DNA of 12,812 nt, taken from contig URTA01000069.1 in assembly GCA_900550645.1 (NCBI GenBank), forward strand, positions 1-12,812, written 5' to 3'. The notes beneath the pieces were generated by a model. That model saw only the letters and a program-made list of their open reading frames with translations, had not been told where the DNA came from and searched no databases. A program made the position numbers and the translations under genes. Below, piece by piece: positions 7,176 to 12,762 of this stretch. How positions within the stretch are numbered: the stretch's first letter is position 1; each line of letters starts with the position of its first letter. The DNA comes from an uncultured Porphyromonadaceae bacterium. GTDB taxonomy: Bacteria; Bacteroidota; Bacteroidia; Bacteroidales; Muribaculaceae.

Positions 7176-7435
7176 TCACAGCTCCAGCAAGCGAGGATTG
7201 AGCAGGAAGTCGTAAATGCTGATGGTCGTTATCCCGAACTCGCGTTCTTTATTGTTACAGCCGACAGATCGCTGTGGTTCAGCGATGCAAAAGTGTTTGC
7301 CAGCTTGTGCGGGTTTGTGAGGCTGCCGACTGTTGACGCGATGATGTCAAGCAGTGTTTCCATCTTTTCCTCGCGTGCTATGTTGTACCTGTCCTTTATG
7401 TCGCGCAGGTATGTCTCTTCAAATACCCCCTTCAG
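7176..7435 (-). pseudogene. Remnant of a DUF4143-type AAA ATPase
   Basis: The minus strand encodes pieces resembling the C-terminal half of the Bacteroidetes ATP-binding proteins with a DUF4143 domain. From about 7435 down it reads LKGVFEETYLRDIKDRYNIA, then METLLDIIASTVGSLTNPHK and LANTFASLNHSDLSAVTI, typical of the segment after the ATPase core. That frame stops shortly after at KNASSG. In another frame it continues with EREFGITTISIYDFLLNP and ends RLLEL before a TGA at 7176-7178, resembling the family C-terminus. So the P-loop half is gone, a middle segment is deleted, and the two surviving parts are out of frame. No start codon or promoter serves it. The plus-strand frame across the same bases (7098-7571) shows no family features and is not counted. 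Family recognition is from memory of the LRDI and GSLTNP blocks. Confidence 0.65.
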
Positions 7436-7566
7436 AAAAAAGAGGGGGGCTTCAGTCTTAGCCTTTGTGACTTATTTTAGCGCAGTCTTTGTGTGGTGCC
7501 TAAGAGAACTCAGGACAACAGATTACGCTATCCGCTGTGTGGCGTCACGGATATTTGCGCAGTGTT

Positions 7567-7597
7567 TTTGATTTTACAGAGAAATTGACTACCTTTG
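7567..7597 (+). promoter_or_regulatory. Promoter for the GYF_2-TM2 gene
   Basis: TTTG (7567-7570), a 19-base spacer, then TACCTTTG (7590-7597): both elements match the Bacteroidetes vegetative consensus exactly. Transcription should start about 40 bases before the ATG at 7644. Confidence 0.8.
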
Positions 7598-7643
7598 TGG
7601 TTCAGAACTATATAAATACTCAACCCAATCAATCGTTACGTCT

Positions 7644-8093
7644 ATGGAAGACAAATGGTTTATACTCTACAACGGTCAGCAGGTAGGCCCGATGACCAAG
7701 GAACAGCTGCTCCACTACGGCCTCAACCCTAACTCGCAGGTATGGCGCGAGGGTATGCCGGCATGGGTGGCAGTGTACACACTGCCGGAGCTGATGTCGA
7801 TGCTCCCGCAAAATACTCCCCACCCAGGCTCTGGCCCCATATACCCGCAGTCGCAGTACCCCAAGTCGAAGACAACAGCTGGCGTACTGGCAATCCTGCT
7901 CGGTGGTCTCGGCATACACTATTTCTACTGCGGCAAAGTCGGCGCGGGCTTCATCACCATTTTGTTGGCAATAGTCACGTTTGGTGTCTGGAATATCCTC
8001 ACTTTGGTTCAGGGCATCATGATGCTCTCGATGACCGACCAGCAGTTCAACGACAAGTACGTAAACAATCCCAGCTTCTTCCCGCTGTTCTGA
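7644..8093 (+). CDS. GYF_2 (DUF4339) and TM2 domain membrane protein
   Basis: A 149-residue inner-membrane protein of unknown function. Residues 3-50 form a GYF_2/DUF4339 domain: WFILYNGQQVGPMTKEQLLH, then SQVWREGMPAWV. A Pro/Ser/Tyr-rich linker follows (about 53-74). The TM2 domain (75-140) has two hydrophobic segments, about 77-97 (TTAGVLAILLGGLGIHYFY) and about 100-128, separated by the short polar turn CGKVG, and ends in a DQQFNDKY-like tail. GYF-like domains bind short proline-rich segments in other proteins; a partner here is unknown. The gene has its own strong promoter and is followed by hairpins at 8109-8152 and 8235-8264, so it is probably monocistronic. Domain calls are secure; no function can be given. 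Confidence 0.9.
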   Translation: MEDKWFILYNGQQVGPMTKEQLLHYGLNPNSQVWREGMPAWVAVYTLPELMSMLPQNTPHPGSGPIYPQSQYPKSKTTAGVLAILLGGLGIHYFYCGKVGAGFITILLAIVTFGVWNILTLVQGIMMLSMTDQQFNDKYVNNPSFFPLF

Positions 8094-8108
8094 TAAACAG
8101 ACAGCCAG

Positions 8109-8152
8109 CAACTGCATAGGGTGCGTCACACAGATGATGCGCCCAATAGTTG
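8109..8152. terminator. Long hairpin after the GYF_2-TM2 gene
   Basis: GGGTGCGTCA (8119-8128) pairs with TGATGCGCCC (8135-8144) over 10 positions including two G-T pairs, with a 6-base loop. An outer CAACT/AGTTG stem (8109-8113 with 8148-8152) extends it. There is no T run, so it may be a weak terminator or an mRNA 3' end stabiliser. It lies about 15 bases past the stop. Confidence 0.5.
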
Positions 8153-8234
8153 TGTAACCGCACGGCAGTAAGGGGCGCTGCATACACAGATTCTCGGACG
8201 TACGCAGTGTGCGTCCCTGCATTTGCGGCAGGAG

Positions 8235-8264
8235 TGTCCGCTGTCGGAAATGCGGACAACTTTT
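8235..8264 (+). terminator. Second hairpin with T run before the next promoter
   Basis: TGTCCGC (8235-8241) pairs with GCGGACA (8252-8258) around a 10-base loop, followed by AC and TTTT. It looks like a plus-strand intrinsic terminator, placed 34 bases before the next promoter. It would insulate the downstream operon from the GYF_2-TM2 gene. Confidence 0.5.
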
Positions 8265-8297
8265 CAGCGGATTTGAACAGTGAAAAACCGGGCTGGA

Positions 8298-8329
8298 TTT
8301 GGGGATTACGGGGATTGTTGCTAAATTTG
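8298..8329 (+). promoter_or_regulatory. Promoter of the five-gene rSAM/lipoprotein operon
   Basis: TTTG (8298-8301), 20 bases, then TAAATTTG (8322-8329), a perfect -7 element, with the ATG of the first gene 26 bases further on. The spacer holds two GGGGATT copies (8301-8307 and 8310-8316) that could be a regulator site. No other promoter is seen before 11555, and the downstream genes are closely packed. Confidence 0.7.
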
Positions 8330-8355
8330 CCGATATTAACCGTAAACAATAGACT

Positions 8356-8727
8356 ATGAATCTACTTTTGAGTCTGGTGCTCTCCCTTTTCATGAGCGCC
8401 GCAGCGACCCCGAGCAGCCCGCTCGTGCAGGAGTTCATCGAGGCTTCCAACACGGAGCTTGACGGACAGGGGTACGCAACCTATGAAGAGACGGCTGACG
8501 GGGCAGCCGTAGTGTATGTACTGTATATGGACGGCGACGAGACCGCCCTGGAGGACTATCCCGTTGATGCATTCCGCGAGCAGTATGTACAGACACTTCT
8601 TGAGGACGAGGACACAGCTGATGGCATTGCCGACCTGTTTGAAGAGGGCGTAAGCCTGGTCATCCGCCTGATGACTTCCGACGGCGCGTACATCGACATA
8701 CCGTTCACCGCCGACGACTTCGAGTAA
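8356..8727 (+). CDS. Small secreted acidic protein, first of a tandem pair
   Basis: A 123-residue protein I do not recognise. The first 18 or so residues (MNLLLSLVLSLFMSAAATP) look like a signal peptide with an Ala-rich cleavage region, but its N-region has no Lys or Arg, which is unusual. The mature part is strongly acidic, has no cysteine, and contains YATYEETADGAAVVYVLYMD and VIRLMTSDGAYIDIPFTADD. It is clearly paralogous to the next gene: both start MNL, both have an AATP cleavage region and a YEET…G.AVV block, both have …IxRLxxxDG followed by a short hydrophobic strand, and both end in TxxDxx. It is the first gene of the operon headed by the promoter at 8298-8329. It could be a substrate or partner of the modification enzymes downstream; nothing in the sequence proves this. 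Confidence 0.8.
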   Translation: MNLLLSLVLSLFMSAAATPSSPLVQEFIEASNTELDGQGYATYEETADGAAVVYVLYMDGDETALEDYPVDAFREQYVQTLLEDEDTADGIADLFEEGVSLVIRLMTSDGAYIDIPFTADDFE

Positions 8728-8758
8728 TACATAGAACACACATATAACACACGACACT

Positions 8759-9136
8759 ATGAATCTCAGTTTCTTAGTCAGCATCGTCCTGTCGATATTC
8801 ATGGGCGTAGCTGCAACACCGACCAACGAGACCATCAGCGCATTCATCCAGGAGGCCAATAAGGAGGCCGGGCAGGAGCTCGTGACATACGAGGAGACAC
8901 CTTTCGGCAACGCCGTGGTGTTCACTGTCAACATCCCCGGTGTCAGCGCAGCTGACCTTCAGGAGATGCCCTCCGACATGATGAAGCAGCAGTTTGTGCA
9001 GGGTCTGAAGAGCGACGGCGATTCCGCCGAGTTCATCAACGCGCTTGTCGAGGAGAAAACGAACATCATCATGCGTCTCGTCAGCGAGGACGGCGGCTCT
9101 CTTGAACTGTTCGTCACCCCCGCCGACCTGAAATAA
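8759..9136 (+). CDS. Small secreted acidic protein, second of a tandem pair
   Basis: A 125-residue paralogue of the preceding gene, of unknown function. The N-terminus (MNLSFLVSIVLSIFMGVAA) again resembles a signal peptide lacking basic residues, with likely cleavage before or near TPTNE. The mature region is acidic and free of cysteine, with VTYEETPFGNAVVFTVNIPG, then a middle section EMPSDMMKQQFVQGLKSDGD that aligns with DAFREQYVQTLLEDED of the first copy, and MRLVSEDGGSLELFVTPADL at the end. It starts 31 bases after its partner behind an AC-rich leader and is followed 26 bases later by the acyltransferase gene. The two copies are diverged (roughly a third identical by eye), so the duplication is old and both have been kept. 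Confidence 0.8.
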   Translation: MNLSFLVSIVLSIFMGVAATPTNETISAFIQEANKEAGQELVTYEETPFGNAVVFTVNIPGVSAADLQEMPSDMMKQQFVQGLKSDGDSAEFINALVEEKTNIIMRLVSEDGGSLELFVTPADLK

Positions 9137-9162
9137 GCACTGCACATACGTTTGTCAAAGCC

Positions 9163-9996
9163 ATGTCACAGGACGGGCCGTTGCAAATAGATTTCACAGG
9201 CATCTTGCGTGCGCGGCTTGGCGCACGCAAGATGCGTTTCATTCCGCGCTTCCTGCTGCGAGCCGTCGAGCGGCTGATACGGCAGGAGGAGCTGAACGGA
9301 ATACTGCGGCGCACCTACCCGCGCCGTGGAAGCGAGTTTGCAACCGCAGTGCTGCGCGACATGGAGGTGAGCATCGAGGTCAAAGGCGAAGAGAACATAC
9401 CGCCGCAGGGGCGGTTCATTTTCGCCTCCAACCATCCGCTCGGCGGCATGGACGGCATATCGCTTATATCCGTGCTTGGCAGCCGCTACGGCGATGATGG
9501 CATACGCTTCCTGGTCAACGACATGTTGATGAATGTCGAGCCGCTGCGCGACGTATTCCTGCCTATCAACAAGTTCGGGGCGCAGGGGCGCAGGGCAACG
9601 GCGGAGATAGCAGAGGCATACGCTTCGGACAGGCAGATGCTCATATTTCCCGCCGGGCTGGTGTCGAGGCTTCAGCCTGACGGCTCGATACGCGACCTGA
9701 CGTGGCACAAGGCTTTCGTAGCCAAGGCCATAGAATACGGGCGGGACATCGTGCCGGTGCGTTTCGACGCGCTCAATACGCGGCGGTTTTACCGTGCGGC
9801 GCGGTGGCGCAAGCGGCTGGGCATCGGCGTGAACCTCGAGCAGATACTGTTGCCCGACGAGCTGGTACGCGCACGGGGCAGCAAATACCGCATCATCTTC
9901 GGCAAGCCCATACCCGCAGCTACCCTGTCGGCAAGCGACAGGACGGCGGTACAGCTGGCCGATGACATAAAGGATATAGTTTATTCACTCGAATAA
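9163..9996 (+). CDS. PlsC-like lysophospholipid acyltransferase family protein
   Basis: A 277-residue enzyme of the glycerolipid acyltransferase superfamily, which moves a fatty acyl group to a hydroxyl (or related) acceptor at the inner membrane. The key motif is SNHPLGGMDG, with H91 and D97 as the catalytic pair; spacing is HX5D rather than the HX4D of classical PlsC, as I recall from a Bacteroidetes subfamily annotated as hemolysin-like. Others are FLVNDMLMNVEPLRDVFLPI (about 116-135), INKFGAQG, and FPAGLVSR (162-169), equivalent to the FPEG motif. No transmembrane helix is evident. The N-terminal block IDFTGILRARLG…IPRFLL fits the family, supporting the start at 9163, although a perfect 15-base inverted repeat lies inside it. 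Position between secreted proteins and a lipoprotein suggests envelope lipid or lipoprotein work; the true acceptor is unknown. Confidence 0.85.
   Translation: MSQDGPLQIDFTGILRARLGARKMRFIPRFLLRAVERLIRQEELNGILRRTYPRRGSEFATAVLRDMEVSIEVKGEENIPPQGRFIFASNHPLGGMDGISLISVLGSRYGDDGIRFLVNDMLMNVEPLRDVFLPINKFGAQGRRATAEIAEAYASDRQMLIFPAGLVSRLQPDGSIRDLTWHKAFVAKAIEYGRDIVPVRFDALNTRRFYRAARWRKRLGIGVNLEQILLPDELVRARGSKYRIIFGKPIPAATLSASDRTAVQLADDIKDIVYSLE
9200..9235. repeat. Perfect 15-base inverted repeat inside the acyltransferase gene
   Basis: GCATCTTGCGTGCGC (9200-9214) and its exact reverse complement GCGCACGCAAGATGC (9221-9235) flank the 6-base loop GGCTTG. It covers codons 13-25 of the acyltransferase. RNA would fold into a very stable hairpin 37 bases after the start codon, followed by GTTTCATTCC. 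It is far longer than chance pairing would give. Confidence 0.9.
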
Positions 9997-10008
9997 CAAC
10001 TGAACGAC

Positions 10009-10470
10009 ATGAGAAAAGTACAGATTAAGGTGAGCCACCTCGTGGCTGGCGCGCTCTCGGGCATCATCACGATGCTCGGGTTCTCGAGCTGCCGCCACAC
10101 CGCCAAGGAGGCAGTCAAGGACAGCAACGAGCCTGTCAAGATGGACGAGATAATGCTTATGTACGGCATACCCCAGGCTTCGTACCGCATCGTGGGAACA
10201 GTCACAGACAGCGATGGCAAGCCTGTAGAGGGTGCAGACGTTATAGTCCGCAGCAACGACGGTGTGCAGGGCTATGTCACCGAGGACACGCTGCGCACCG
10301 GCAAGGACGGCGAATACTTCAGCCAGCGGCAGTCTATCATCACCGGCGACCTGCGGCTTGTAGTTGACCCGAAAAACGCAACACTTGAGAAGGACTCCGT
10401 GGACCTGAAAGTTGACGACCTGATGCAGGGCGACAAGCGTTTCGACTTCCGTCTCGGCAAGAAGAAATGA
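10009..10470 (+). CDS. Radical SAM-associated putative lipoprotein
   Basis: A 153-residue predicted lipoprotein. The N-terminus is basic (MRKVQIKVSH), then hydrophobic, ending at a lipobox-like GFSSC with C28 as the lipidation site; this is the only cysteine. After a charged spacer comes MYGIPQASYRIVGTVTDSDG and KPVEGADVIVRSND, a small carboxypeptidase-regulatory-like beta-sandwich, with the C-terminus ending in DKRFDFRLGKKK. This matches my memory of the lipoprotein half of the Bacteroidetes rSAM/lipoprotein system (TIGR04134), and the gene overlaps its radical SAM partner by 4 bases (ATGA). It starts 12 bases after the acyltransferase stop. Function is unknown: it may be modified by the radical SAM enzyme or carry its product. 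The lack of further cysteines argues against a sactionine-type thioether in this protein. Confidence 0.85.
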   Translation: MRKVQIKVSHLVAGALSGIITMLGFSSCRHTAKEAVKDSNEPVKMDEIMLMYGIPQASYRIVGTVTDSDGKPVEGADVIVRSNDGVQGYVTEDTLRTGKDGEYFSQRQSIITGDLRLVVDPKNATLEKDSVDLKVDDLMQGDKRFDFRLGKKK

Positions 10471-11555
10471 CGAAATCCACGCTGTCAGCCGCACACCTTA
10501 CGCTGCGCCGACGCCTCGCGCTGGAGGCGTGGCGCATGCAGTATGCCATGCGGGTGCGCGAGCATCCGCTGCGGCAGCTGTTTTGGGAAAGCACGCACCG
10601 CTGCAACGTCAACTGCCTGCACTGCGGCAGCGACTGCACAGCTGGCACGGGCGACCCGGATATGCCGGCAAAGGATTTTTTGCGCGTTCTGGACTCGATA
10701 ACGCCGCACGTTGACCCGCACCGCGTCATGGTCATCATCTCGGGGGGCGAACCGCTCGTGCGTGCCGACCTCGAGGACGTGGGGCGCGAGATATATCGCC
10801 GCGAATACCCGTGGGGGATAGTCACCAACGGCTATGCCATGACTGCCGAGCGGCTCGACCGGCTGCGTGCCGCCGGGCTGCGTGCCGCCGCCGTCAGCCT
10901 GGACGGACTGGAGGAGGAGCATGACTGGCTGCGAGGGCGCGAGGGCAGCCACCGGCGAGCCGTGGCCGCGCTGACGCTGCTGTCGCGGTGCGGCGACGTG
11001 GAGTATGACGCGATAACGTGCGTCAACAGCCGCAACATCGGCCACCTCCCCGAAATCGAGCAGCTAATACTCTCCACCGGCACGCGGGCTTGGAGGCTGT
11101 TCACCATATTCCCGTCAGGACGCGCAGCTGGGCGCGAAGACCTGTCGCTGACCACGGAACAATACCGTTATCTGCTCGACTTCATCCGTGATCGCCGGCA
11201 GCGCGGAGAAATGTTCGTGCAATACTGCTGCGAGGGCTTTCTGGGTTCATACGAGGGGGAGGTGCGCGACGGCTTCTACCATTGCGAAGCCGGGGTGAGC
11301 GTGGCTTCCGTGCTCATAGACGGCTCTATCTCCGGCTGCGCCTCAATCCGCTCAGACTACCACCAGGGCAACATATACCGCGACGACTTCTGGGACGTGT
11401 GGGAAAACCGTTTCCGGCAATACCGCGACCGCGAATGGATGCGCACCAGCGAGTGTGCCAAGTGCAAGATGTGGCGGTACTGCCAGGGCAACGGCATGCA
11501 CCTGCGGCGCAGCGACGGCACACTGGCACGTTGCAACCTCCACGAGTTGGGATAA
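10467..11555 (+). CDS. Radical SAM/SPASM enzyme of the rSAM/lipoprotein system
   Basis: A 362-residue iron-sulfur enzyme. The radical SAM core binds a 4Fe-4S cluster through C46, C50 and C53 (CNVNCLHC), follows with ISGGEPLVRADL as the SAM-binding GGE motif, and has WGIVTNGY and AVSLDGLEEEHDWLRG as later strands. A C-terminal SPASM region with auxiliary-cluster cysteines follows: C273, C291 (spacing GxSxxSVLIDGSISGC), C330, C333, C339 and C356. SPASM enzymes mostly modify peptides or proteins. By domain order and by coupling to the lipoprotein gene, it fits TIGR04133, the enzyme of the rSAM/lipoprotein pair; the family name is recalled, not searched. The start overlaps the lipoprotein stop (ATGA), implying translational coupling. 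It is the last gene of the operon and ends 69 bases before ruvC, which runs the other way. The substrate is unknown. Confidence 0.9.
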   Translation: MTKSTLSAAHLTLRRRLALEAWRMQYAMRVREHPLRQLFWESTHRCNVNCLHCGSDCTAGTGDPDMPAKDFLRVLDSITPHVDPHRVMVIISGGEPLVRADLEDVGREIYRREYPWGIVTNGYAMTAERLDRLRAAGLRAAAVSLDGLEEEHDWLRGREGSHRRAVAALTLLSRCGDVEYDAITCVNSRNIGHLPEIEQLILSTGTRAWRLFTIFPSGRAAGREDLSLTTEQYRYLLDFIRDRRQRGEMFVQYCCEGFLGSYEGEVRDGFYHCEAGVSVASVLIDGSISGCASIRSDYHQGNIYRDDFWDVWENRFRQYRDREWMRTSECAKCKMWRYCQGNGMHLRRSDGTLARCNLHELG

Positions 11556-11563
11556 CCACACGT

Positions 11564-11617
11564 CAGAGGGAAAGGCACTATTACAGCTATAATGGCTATT
11601 ACAGCCGCATCTCTCTG
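11564..11617. terminator. Hairpin region between convergent rSAM and ruvC genes
   Basis: CAGAGGGA (11564-11571) pairs with TCTCTCTG (11610-11617) over 8 positions with one G-T pair. Inside lies a smaller hairpin GGCT-ATTAC-AGCC (11594-11606) and two direct copies of CTATTACAGC (11578-11587 and 11596-11605). There is no clear T run. The convergent placement suggests it ends transcription from both sides. Confidence 0.45.
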
Positions 11618-11624
11618 AAACCTG

Positions 11625-12230
11625 TCATTTGTTGCGGCGAGGAGCGATGCGCTCGGGATGCTTGCGCAGAAACTCCTCCCAACTTGCCGCGCCGCCGGCG
11701 ATTTTCGGCTTGCCGGTCTCATAGAAATGCGTCAACGCCGCCCCGAGAGCATCGGTGGCATCGAGCAGGTGCGGCATCTTCTCGTCGGGTATGTTCAGCA
11801 GGTGCTTGAGCATGTTCGCGACGCGCTGCTTGTCGGCGCTGCCGCTCCCCGTGACCGACTGCTTGATAGACAGCGGCGCGTATTCCGCTATCGGGATGTC
11901 GCGGGCTATCGCTGCGGCAATGGCAACCCCCTGCGCACGTCCCAGCTTGAGCATCGACTGCACGTTCTTGCCGAAGAACGGCGCCTCAATGGCGAGTTCG
12001 TCAGGGAGATACTGCTCAATGAGCGACGTGACGCGCTGGTAAATGCGGTTAAGCCGCAGGTAATGGCTCTCGAAACGCGACAGCTGTATCACCCCCATGA
12101 CTATCAGCTCCGGCTTCTTCCCCTTCACGCCGAGCAGCCCATAGCCCATGACATTAGTGCCGGGGTCTATGCCCATTATTATGCGGTCATAGTCGCGAAT
12201 AGCCTCCGTGTCAGGTGCAGCTGTGTTCAT
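11625..12230 (-). CDS. ruvC: Crossover junction endodeoxyribonuclease RuvC
   Basis: RuvC is the Holliday-junction resolvase that acts with RuvAB at the end of homologous recombination. The 201-residue protein has an RNase H-like fold with the four acidic catalytic residues in place: D22 in MGIDPGTNVMGYG, E81 in AIEAPFFGKN, and D156 and D159 in HLLDATDALGAALTH. KQSVTGSGSADKQRV lies in the expected place. The C-terminus is basic (HPERIAPRRNK). The frame could start 4 codons earlier at 12242, but I chose the ATG at 12228-12230 because it overlaps the DUF4286 stop as ATGA, the usual coupling arrangement. A short N-terminal extension before the first strand is normal for Bacteroidetes copies as far as I recall. 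It is cotranscribed with the DUF4286 gene. Confidence 0.95.
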   Translation of the reverse strand: MNTAAPDTEAIRDYDRIIMGIDPGTNVMGYGLLGVKGKKPELIVMGVIQLSRFESHYLRLNRIYQRVTSLIEQYLPDELAIEAPFFGKNVQSMLKLGRAQGVAIAAAIARDIPIAEYAPLSIKQSVTGSGSADKQRVANMLKHLLNIPDEKMPHLLDATDALGAALTHFYETGKPKIAGGAASWEEFLRKHPERIAPRRNK

Positions 12231-12565
12231 TCCACGTTCCATTGCTCGATAATTGAAGGCATGGCGTATGCGTCATTGCCGAAGGAGCGCGAATACGCGC
12301 CGGCGAGGGTGACGAAATGCGTGTCGCCCCAGCGGCGTGCATCCTCGGCAGTGGCGAATGTGAACTGTGCCGTCACACTCGTCTCCTCCTTGCCGTAGTC
12401 AGACATGCCGGGGACGGCGGTGACGACAGACAGGGACGCTCCAGTGCCGCAAAATCCAGGCGCGTGACGCAGGAACTCGATGCGGCGAGCTATCCATTCC
12501 ATTTGCTCTTCTCGGCGAGATGAGCGGACGAGGAAAGTGATGTTATAGCAATATCGCTTGTTCAT
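12227..12565 (-). CDS. DUF4286 family protein
   Basis: A 112-residue small protein of unknown function. The opening MNKRYCYNITFLVRSSRREE, followed by MEWIARRIEFLRHAPGF, and the later strand TSVTAQFTFATAEDARRW fit DUF4286, a Bacteroidetes family that resembles a ferredoxin-like alpha/beta fold and that I recall sitting upstream of ruvC. There is no signal peptide, membrane segment or catalytic motif. It overlaps the ruvC start by 4 bases, so the two are almost surely translated together; whether it takes part in recombination is unknown. The 5' leader (CTAATGACTTCACAAT before the ATG) has no Shine-Dalgarno sequence, and no convincing TAnnTTTG promoter was found between it and the tRNA terminator. 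Confidence 0.85.
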   Translation of the reverse strand: MNKRYCYNITFLVRSSRREEQMEWIARRIEFLRHAPGFCGTGASLSVVTAVPGMSDYGKEETSVTAQFTFATAEDARRWGDTHFVTLAGAYSRSFGNDAYAMPSIIEQWNVE

Positions 12566-12623
12566 ATTGTGAAGTCATTAGTATAGCCGGGCAACGGTCA
12601 CGGCACGATTGACGGACGCTGGC

Positions 12624-12644
12624 GGGCACGGCACGCCGTGTCCC
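12624..12644. repeat. Intergenic palindrome with GGCACG repeats
   Basis: GGGCACGG (12624-12631), loop CACG, then CCGTGTCCC (12636-12644) form an 8-base stem with one bulged T. A further CACGGCACG copy lies at 12599-12607. The right arm recurs at 1797-1807 as GCCGTGTCCCT. It resembles a short REP-like intergenic element. It lies upstream of the DUF4286 gene, so it is not that gene's terminator. Confidence 0.4.
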
Positions 12645-12676
12645 TACAGGGGCGGGAATGTGGCAAGTATGGGCAT

Positions 12677-12711
12677 AAAAAAACGGCATGCCTGTTTCCA
12701 AACACGCCGCC
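12677..12711 (-). terminator. Terminator after tRNA-Thr
   Basis: On the minus strand a GC-rich hairpin (CGGC with GCCG, arms at 12706-12709 and 12684-12687, plus an inner TGTTT/AAACA stem at 12693-12704) is followed directly by seven T residues (12677-12683). It lies about 50 bases past the tRNA 3' end. Confidence 0.7.
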
Positions 12712-12762
12712 AAAACAAAATTATGAAAAACATTCAACGCTTATGATGCTTGCAACATTCTG

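Noticed and set aside
7098..7571. A 157-codon plus-strand frame in the gap after DUF4923
   Set aside because: It begins inside the terminator hairpin and runs opposite the ATPase remnant, whose minus-strand reading gives family-like blocks; the plus reading gives none.
7629..8453. A 274-codon minus-strand frame across the TM2 gene
   Set aside because: It spans a promoter, two hairpins and two opposite-strand genes, and its product has no recognisable motifs.
8356..9136. Small secreted proteins as bacteriocin or RiPP precursors with a leader
   Set aside because: They are about 124 residues, lack a double-Gly leader and cysteines, and have a signal-peptide-like start; a substrate role is kept only as a hypothesis.
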